64,000 nt of DNA from Sphingobium chlorophenolicum (GTDB taxonomy: Bacteria; Pseudomonadota; Alphaproteobacteria; Sphingomonadales; Sphingomonadaceae), in assembly GCF_000722875.1 (NCBI RefSeq), contig NZ_JFHR01000026.1:1-64000 (forward strand), written 5' to 3'. Positions 59,627 through 64,000 of the stretch are shown piece after piece; within the stretch, counting starts at the first letter, position 1; each line of letters starts with the position of its first letter. Under the pieces are notes generated by a model that was not told the origin of the DNA, did no database searches, and worked only from the letters and a program-made list of their open reading frames with translations. The position numbers and the translations under genes were made by a program.

Positions 59627-61978
59627 TCAGAATTTGAAGCTGAGTTCCACGCCATAGGTGCGGGGTTCGCCATAGACGCTGTTCTGGAAGCCCAGACCTT
59701 CGGCGATGAGACCCAGCACGCCGATGCGGTAGGTTTCGTTTAGCGCATTGTTGACGAAGGCCGCGACCGAAGCGCGCGATCCGCCGACATTGTTGAGTTC
59801 GGCGCGCAGGTTGATCAGCGAATAGGCCGGTTGAACGCCCTCAATCTCGAAATCGTCGAGATAGATCTTGCTGCGCCAGGTATAGTTCATGACGAAGTTG
59901 AGCTGGCCCAGATCTTCGCTGACCGGCGGCGAAATGGTCGCCGTGGCGCCAAGCTGATGCTTGGGAACGCCGCGCTGTTCGAACTCGGTAAGGCCGTTCA
60001 GCGTGACCCGGCCGGCCCGGATGTCGACCTTCGTATAGGAATAGAAGGCCGCCAGCGAGAAGCTGTCGGTGCTGAAATTCGCCTCGAACTCGCCGCCGAC
60101 ATTGCGCTGCTTGGCGGTGTTGTCGACGATGGTGAAGACATTGCCGTCGACGAAGGTCGCGCGCTGCTTCTGCACGTCGCTGCCGTCCTGACGGAACAGG
60201 GCGGTGCTGGTGGTCAGGCGACCCGCGCCCAGCCGGTGGTTGGTCTTCAGGCCGATTTCATATTCGTCCACGAATTCCGGCAGGAAGGGCGACAGCGTGA
60301 CAATGTCGGTTGCGCGGGTCGAAAAGCCGCCCGCCCGGAAGCCGTGGCGATAGGAGGCATAGGTCGTGATTTCCGGCGACGGTTCATATTGAATGGTCGC
60401 GTCGTAGGTCCATTCCTTGAACGACTTGCTGTTGGTGAAGGCGCAAGGCCCGGTCTGCCTGACGGTGCTTGCAAAGCCCGTCGGAACGGTCGGGTTGAAG
60501 GAGCAACTGCCGATGGTGCCATCGGAATTGGGCAGGTTGGGCCGCGAAGGCGAAACGGTGATCTTGCGCTTGTCATAATTGTAGCGCAGGCCGCCCGACA
60601 GGCTCAGTTGATCCGTAACCTTGAAGGTGCCAGCGACAAAGGCCGCCGCCGTGCGCGAATAGCCTTCGCCCGGATTGCTGGTGGCGAACAGCGAAGCGTC
60701 GGTCGTGGCAGGGTCCATGCCTGCCCCCAGGATATTCAATTGGGGCAGCGTGTTGGCCAGCGAGCCGTCAAGACCCTTTTCCTCGAAATAATAGCCGCCG
60801 ACGATCAGGTCGAGCCGGTTTTCGAACATCTTCGCCTGAAGCTGCAATTCTTCGGAAATGTTGCGCGAACGCGCGAACTGGTACGGGGCGATCAGGAATG
60901 CCTGAATACCGTCATAGTCCTGAATCGTGTCGCGGCGTTCCTTGCGATAACCGAAGATATTCTTCAGCGTCAGGTTGTCGGCCAGATCCCAGGTCGTCTT
61001 GTTGGTGATGCCCCAGTTCTTGATGCTTTCACGCGGAAGGCCGAAGACGTCGAGATTGCTGCCATTGCCCGACCCCGAATTGAGCGTGAAGCGGCGCGTG
61101 CGGAAAAGCTGCTGCGCTTCGGCGAACTGGCCCGGAATATCGGCAAGGTTGGCGTAGCGGGACAGAGCCGAGGGATATTTGATCGACGTCAGGAAGGACG
61201 CCGTGCCGTTTTCCCGCGACTTGAACCAGTCGAACACGGTCAGCGATTCAATGCCGTTGCCCGGCGAAACCAGCGCCGACACGCGGAACGTGTCGTAATT
61301 CTGGTTGTCGAGGCGCAGGCCGCTACCGATGTCGCGCGCCCAGCCGTCACGCTCGCGGGTCTTGCCCGCGAAGCGAAGGGCGACGCTATCGCCGACGGGC
61401 ACGTTCACCATGCCGAACAGATCGTGCATGTCGTAATTGCCGTACTGGCCGCGCACTTCGCCCGCAAATTCGCCCAGCTTGGGATGGGCCGGTTCCACCA
61501 GCACCGCGCCGCCGGTCATGTTGCGGCCGAACAGCGTGCCCTGAACGCCCTTCAGAACCTGAACCGATTCAAGGTCGTAAAGGCTGTTGCCGAAGCCATA
61601 GGGGCGCGGCTGCACCACTTCGGCGAAATAGGTGCCGACCGGGGGGTCGGTGAAAAGCTGCGTTTCCTGCGTGCGCTGGCCGCGCAGCGAGAAGGCGACG
61701 GTGTTGCGCTGGCTCTGCGCGCTGGTGATCGACAGTGACGGCGTGCGATATTGCAGGCCCTGAACGTCGGTCACGCCCGAACGCGAAAGCTGTTCGCCCG
61801 AAATGGCGGAGACGGAAATCGGCACATCCTGAAGCGCTTCGTCGCGGCGGCGGGCGGTAACCACAATATCGCCGCTCGACACGCTTTCGGCCTGCGGACG
61901 CGCTTCATCCTGAGCTACGGCGGGTGCGGATACGAACAGAGCCGCGCAAGTAGCGGCAAGATAGTGTCGATAGGTCAT
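59627..61978 (-). CDS. TonB-dependent outer membrane receptor (paralogue of 35119)
   Basis: A 783-residue receptor with signal peptide (MTYRHYLAATCAALFVSAPAVAQ), TonB box GDIVVTARRRDEALQD, plug with KGVQGTLFGRNMTGGAVLVEP and barrel ending GVELSFKF. It shares RGQRTQE-QL-TDPPVGTYFAEVVQ and YGEPRTYG with the receptor at 35119. GAGAGG precedes the ATG. Transcribed alone, with a strong terminator. Likely imports a chemically related compound. Confidence 0.92.
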   Translation of the reverse strand: MTYRHYLAATCAALFVSAPAVAQDEARPQAESVSSGDIVVTARRRDEALQDVPISVSAISGEQLSRSGVTDVQGLQYRTPSLSITSAQSQRNTVAFSLRGQRTQETQLFTDPPVGTYFAEVVQPRPYGFGNSLYDLESVQVLKGVQGTLFGRNMTGGAVLVEPAHPKLGEFAGEVRGQYGNYDMHDLFGMVNVPVGDSVALRFAGKTRERDGWARDIGSGLRLDNQNYDTFRVSALVSPGNGIESLTVFDWFKSRENGTASFLTSIKYPSALSRYANLADIPGQFAEAQQLFRTRRFTLNSGSGNGSNLDVFGLPRESIKNWGITNKTTWDLADNLTLKNIFGYRKERRDTIQDYDGIQAFLIAPYQFARSRNISEELQLQAKMFENRLDLIVGGYYFEEKGLDGSLANTLPQLNILGAGMDPATTDASLFATSNPGEGYSRTAAAFVAGTFKVTDQLSLSGGLRYNYDKRKITVSPSRPNLPNSDGTIGSCSFNPTVPTGFASTVRQTGPCAFTNSKSFKEWTYDATIQYEPSPEITTYASYRHGFRAGGFSTRATDIVTLSPFLPEFVDEYEIGLKTNHRLGAGRLTTSTALFRQDGSDVQKQRATFVDGNVFTIVDNTAKQRNVGGEFEANFSTDSFSLAAFYSYTKVDIRAGRVTLNGLTEFEQRGVPKHQLGATATISPPVSEDLGQLNFVMNYTWRSKIYLDDFEIEGVQPAYSLINLRAELNNVGGSRASVAAFVNNALNETYRIGVLGLIAEGLGFQNSVYGEPRTYGVELSFKF

Positions 61979-62296
61979 TGCATCCTCTCAAGGACTATAT
62001 GGGACCGGCCAATAGGCTCTGCTCTGCGGCCGGCGAATGAATGACCGTCAGCTAACGTCATTTCCGCCCGTGCCAAACCCTTGAGTAGCGGATGTTATGC
62101 ATCATCAGATACGCGATCTTGCAAGCGCGTAAAATGCACATGATGATTTTCGCGGCCCGTTGATTTCATGCCACAGTCCAGCCGCGCTTTTTTCCGGTCA
62201 TTTTCCAGCCGGTTGAAGATGCCCTTCCCTTCCCGTGCCGCTACGTCCCGCGAATTTCCTTCGGATGCTTTTGTCCGGGCGGGCGGATATTTTCGA
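61979..62296. other. Intergenic region, 318 bp, no gene seen
   Basis: Region between the TonB receptor start (minus) and the stop of the unknown protein (minus). It must hold the receptor promoter. Short ORFs here have no recognisable protein features; I found no strong hairpin or repeat. Confidence 0.5.
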
Positions 62297-63544
62297 TCAA
62301 ATCGCGGTTCTGCGGGACCATGCGGCGCGGCGGGCGGCGAGTTGCGCCTGACGCTGTTGCGGGTCCATGCGCGCAACGCCATCGGGCAGGTGCGCGGCGA
62401 TCCGGTCGAGCGGCACGATGTCGAGCCAGTGGATCGGCCCCCTGCCCTGTTGCTTTTCGGGCAGTCCCTGCCAGCGGATCATCGGCAACAGGTCGCGCAG
62501 GCCGTCGGTCTGCACCCAATTGGCGACGCCCGGATCGCACGCCGAAACGACCGTGGTGACCAAACCGTCGCCGTCGCGCACCGCCTGCGCGGCGGAAAGG
62601 CCGCTTTGCAGGAGATGCGCATCCACCGAACGATACCACCACATCGCCAGTTGCAGGCTGTTATAGGCCGCGCCCGCAGGATCGAAGCGGATGATCGCCG
62701 CCTGATCATCCTCCAGCCGAAGCCGCCCGATGCTGCTGGCCTGCGTGACGAGGCCGCCGACGCTGGCCGTGCGCATGGGTTGCGGCATGCTGTTGACGGC
62801 GCGGGCGGCCGAAAGGCGGAAGAACCAGTAATAGAGCGGCACGTCTTCGCGGGCGCGGCGCAGGGCTTCGTCCAGCCGTTCCTCAAACGACAGGGGCTGG
62901 GCGCCGGTCGCGTCGATCCGTTCGATCTCCAGCGCGAGGGGCGTTTCCCTTTCCCAATCCATCATCGAGTCCCGCACGAACAGGAATTTGACGCGCGGAT
63001 TGGTCGTCATATGGTTCCGCCGTCCGTTGGCGGGCCGGTCGTCGATGGTGATGGTGAAGCTGCCGTCTTGCGCCACGTCGATGCCGGGCAGTTCGACCGT
63101 CTGCACGGTCATCGACGTGCCCCAGTTTTCGACCAGCGTGAAGGAGACATGGGCGGGGCAGACATCGACCACCCGGCCGGAGATGCGGTAGCGGCCCCCA
63201 TGGGCGATGCCCGCGAGGCGATAGCAATTGTCGGGATTGTCGCCGCCCATGCGCGCATCGGGCACGGCGGCGCCGTTCCAGCTATGGGCGGGCATGAAAT
63301 TGCGCACGAAACGGGGGCGAACCGGGTCGCGGGCCGCCGCCTTGAACAGGTAATTGCCGATCCATGCGTCCATCGCCGCGTCGAACAGGGGTTCCACCTG
63401 AGGCGGCACGTCACTGCCATGGCCGACGCGCCAGAGTTGCGCGCAATGGTCGCGGGCCGCTTTGGTCGCGGGATCATCCCACATGGCGCGGACTTCCGCT
63501 TCGGCGGCGAATTGATCCGCAGTGGCGATCGGGTTGGCCGTCAT
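62297..63544 (-). CDS. Uncharacterised conserved-type protein (DUF1214-like pattern)
   Basis: A 415-residue protein I cannot assign to a function. The segment GGDNPDNCYRLAGIAHGGRYRISGRVVDV (residues about 100-128; key GDNPD and YR) resembles the pattern of DUF1214-like proteins, followed by beta-rich sequence and a helical C-terminal half with DEALRRAREDVPLYYWFF. No signal peptide or membrane segment. The ATG shares one base with the upstream sulfotransferase stop, so the two are translationally coupled and presumably act together. Confidence 0.65.
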   Translation of the reverse strand: MTANPIATADQFAAEAEVRAMWDDPATKAARDHCAQLWRVGHGSDVPPQVEPLFDAAMDAWIGNYLFKAAARDPVRPRFVRNFMPAHSWNGAAVPDARMGGDNPDNCYRLAGIAHGGRYRISGRVVDVCPAHVSFTLVENWGTSMTVQTVELPGIDVAQDGSFTITIDDRPANGRRNHMTTNPRVKFLFVRDSMMDWERETPLALEIERIDATGAQPLSFEERLDEALRRAREDVPLYYWFFRLSAARAVNSMPQPMRTASVGGLVTQASSIGRLRLEDDQAAIIRFDPAGAAYNSLQLAMWWYRSVDAHLLQSGLSAAQAVRDGDGLVTTVVSACDPGVANWVQTDGLRDLLPMIRWQGLPEKQQGRGPIHWLDIVPLDRIAAHLPDGVARMDPQQRQAQLAARRAAWSRRTAI

Positions 63545-64000
63545 CAGGCGAACCGGCCGAGCTTGAAACGGCGCGAATATCCCTCGAACGCCTTTTCGAT
63601 CATGTCGCGGGTCAGGCCGAAAGGCTCCAGCGCATAGTCGTAGCGGCCATAGCGGTTGGAGGCGTTGCCGGGATCGGCCAACCATGTCCGCATCCGCGCT
63701 TCGAATTCGGGCGTGTAGTCGAGCCGCCAGTGGCCATAGGCGCGGCGGATGACGTCCACCGGATCGCGGGTGAGGTCGTGGAAATCGACATGGAAGATGC
63801 GCGGATCGTCGACCAGCGGGCTTTCCATCGCTTCGGACACCGACGCGGCGATGCTTTCGACAAAGGCAGGGCCGAGCGACTGGAAATCCATCTGCCAGTT
63901 GGTGATGCCGCCATAAAGGACCGCCGTGATCGCCATGATCGAGGGGTGGACCTGAACCGGGTCGCGATGCGTCCAGATGCACAGCGCGTCGGGATAGGCT
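63544..64000 (-). CDS. Sulfotransferase family protein (N-terminus beyond window)
   Basis: The visible C-terminal 151 residues start at the window edge with YPDALCIWTHRDPVQVHPSI, the 3'-phosphate-binding Arg region (THRDP) of PAPS-dependent sulfotransferases, and end with VDDPRIFHVDFHDLTRDPVDVIRRAY, RTWLADPGNA and EGYSRRFKLG. The 5' end lies beyond position 64000. Bacterial members modify lipids, carbohydrates or small molecules; in sphingomonads such genes often sit next to an unknown protein like the one at 62297. The protein may instead act on hydroxylated intermediates. Confidence 0.82.
   Translation of the reverse strand, partial: AYPDALCIWTHRDPVQVHPSIMAITAVLYGGITNWQMDFQSLGPAFVESIAASVSEAMESPLVDDPRIFHVDFHDLTRDPVDVIRRAYGHWRLDYTPEFEARMRTWLADPGNASNRYGRYDYALEPFGLTRDMIEKAFEGYSRRFKLGRFA

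Noticed and set aside
59831-61738. Long open frame (635 codons) antisense to the third TonB receptor
   Set aside because: Same antisense-shadow pattern; no family features.

Overview
High-GC, densely packed alphaproteobacterial DNA, most likely from a sphingomonad (Sphingobium/Novosphingobium/Sphingomonas type). This rests on three TonB-dependent receptors of the xenobiotic/terpenoid-uptake kind, very many short-chain dehydrogenases (SDRs), Rieske oxygenase alpha subunits, a CYP101-like P450, AGAGGA-type ribosome binding sites, and GTGA/ATGA start-stop overlaps. I see no rRNA, tRNA, CRISPR, transposase or phage gene. Essentially the whole window is one large catabolic island.

Layout. (1) 1-789: broken flavin reductase-MarR fusion. 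(2) 0.8-11.6 kb: SDR, CYP101-like P450, VOC protein and SDR (minus strand), divergent from a TetR regulator and a TonB receptor, then an MFS transporter, a second P450 and a second MFS transporter. (3) 11.9-20.4 kb: D-aminoacylase-like amidohydrolase, NTF2-like protein, SDR; thiolase; crotonase, OB-fold protein and SCP2-type thiolase-like protein; TetR; TauD-type dioxygenase. (4) 20.4-24.5 kb: LysR divergent from an SDR, GST, CoA-ligase operon. (5) 24.6-29 kb: 2-oxoacid dehydrogenase with the E2 split into separate lipoyl and catalytic proteins, plus a crotonase. (6) 29.2-37.4 kb: SDR, Rieske alpha, three translationally coupled SDRs, EamA transporter, TonB receptor. (7) 37.6-43.8 kb: SDR, AraC/GlxA regulator, KstD-like flavoprotein, second Rieske alpha, acyl-CoA dehydrogenase. 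(8) 44-49 kb: FadJ-type bifunctional enzyme, crotonase, hydroxyacyl dehydrogenase, phytanoyl-CoA dioxygenase-like protein. (9) 49.1-54.3 kb: acyl-CoA dehydrogenase pair, enoyl-reductase-like MDR and two divergent IclR regulators. (10) 54.3-64 kb: amidohydrolase; carboxymuconolactone-decarboxylase-like protein, CoA ligase and VOC protein; kinase-like phosphotransferase; third TonB receptor; unknown protein and a truncated sulfotransferase.

Inferred logic: TonB receptors and MFS/EamA transporters import a hydrophobic, probably alicyclic or polycyclic compound (terpenoid or steroid-like). P450s, Rieske oxygenases, the Fe(II)/2-oxoglutarate enzymes and the KstD-like flavoprotein oxidise and desaturate it. 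SDRs interconvert alcohols and ketones. CoA ligases, acyl-CoA dehydrogenases, crotonases, hydroxyacyl-CoA dehydrogenases, thiolase and a probable thiolase-like/OB-fold aldolase cleave the CoA esters, and a dedicated 2-oxoacid dehydrogenase handles a keto-acid fragment. No ferredoxin, ferredoxin reductase or lipoamide dehydrogenase (E3) is present here, so these must be supplied elsewhere. Six regulators and several perfect palindromes suggest separately induced modules. The substrate cannot be read from sequence alone.
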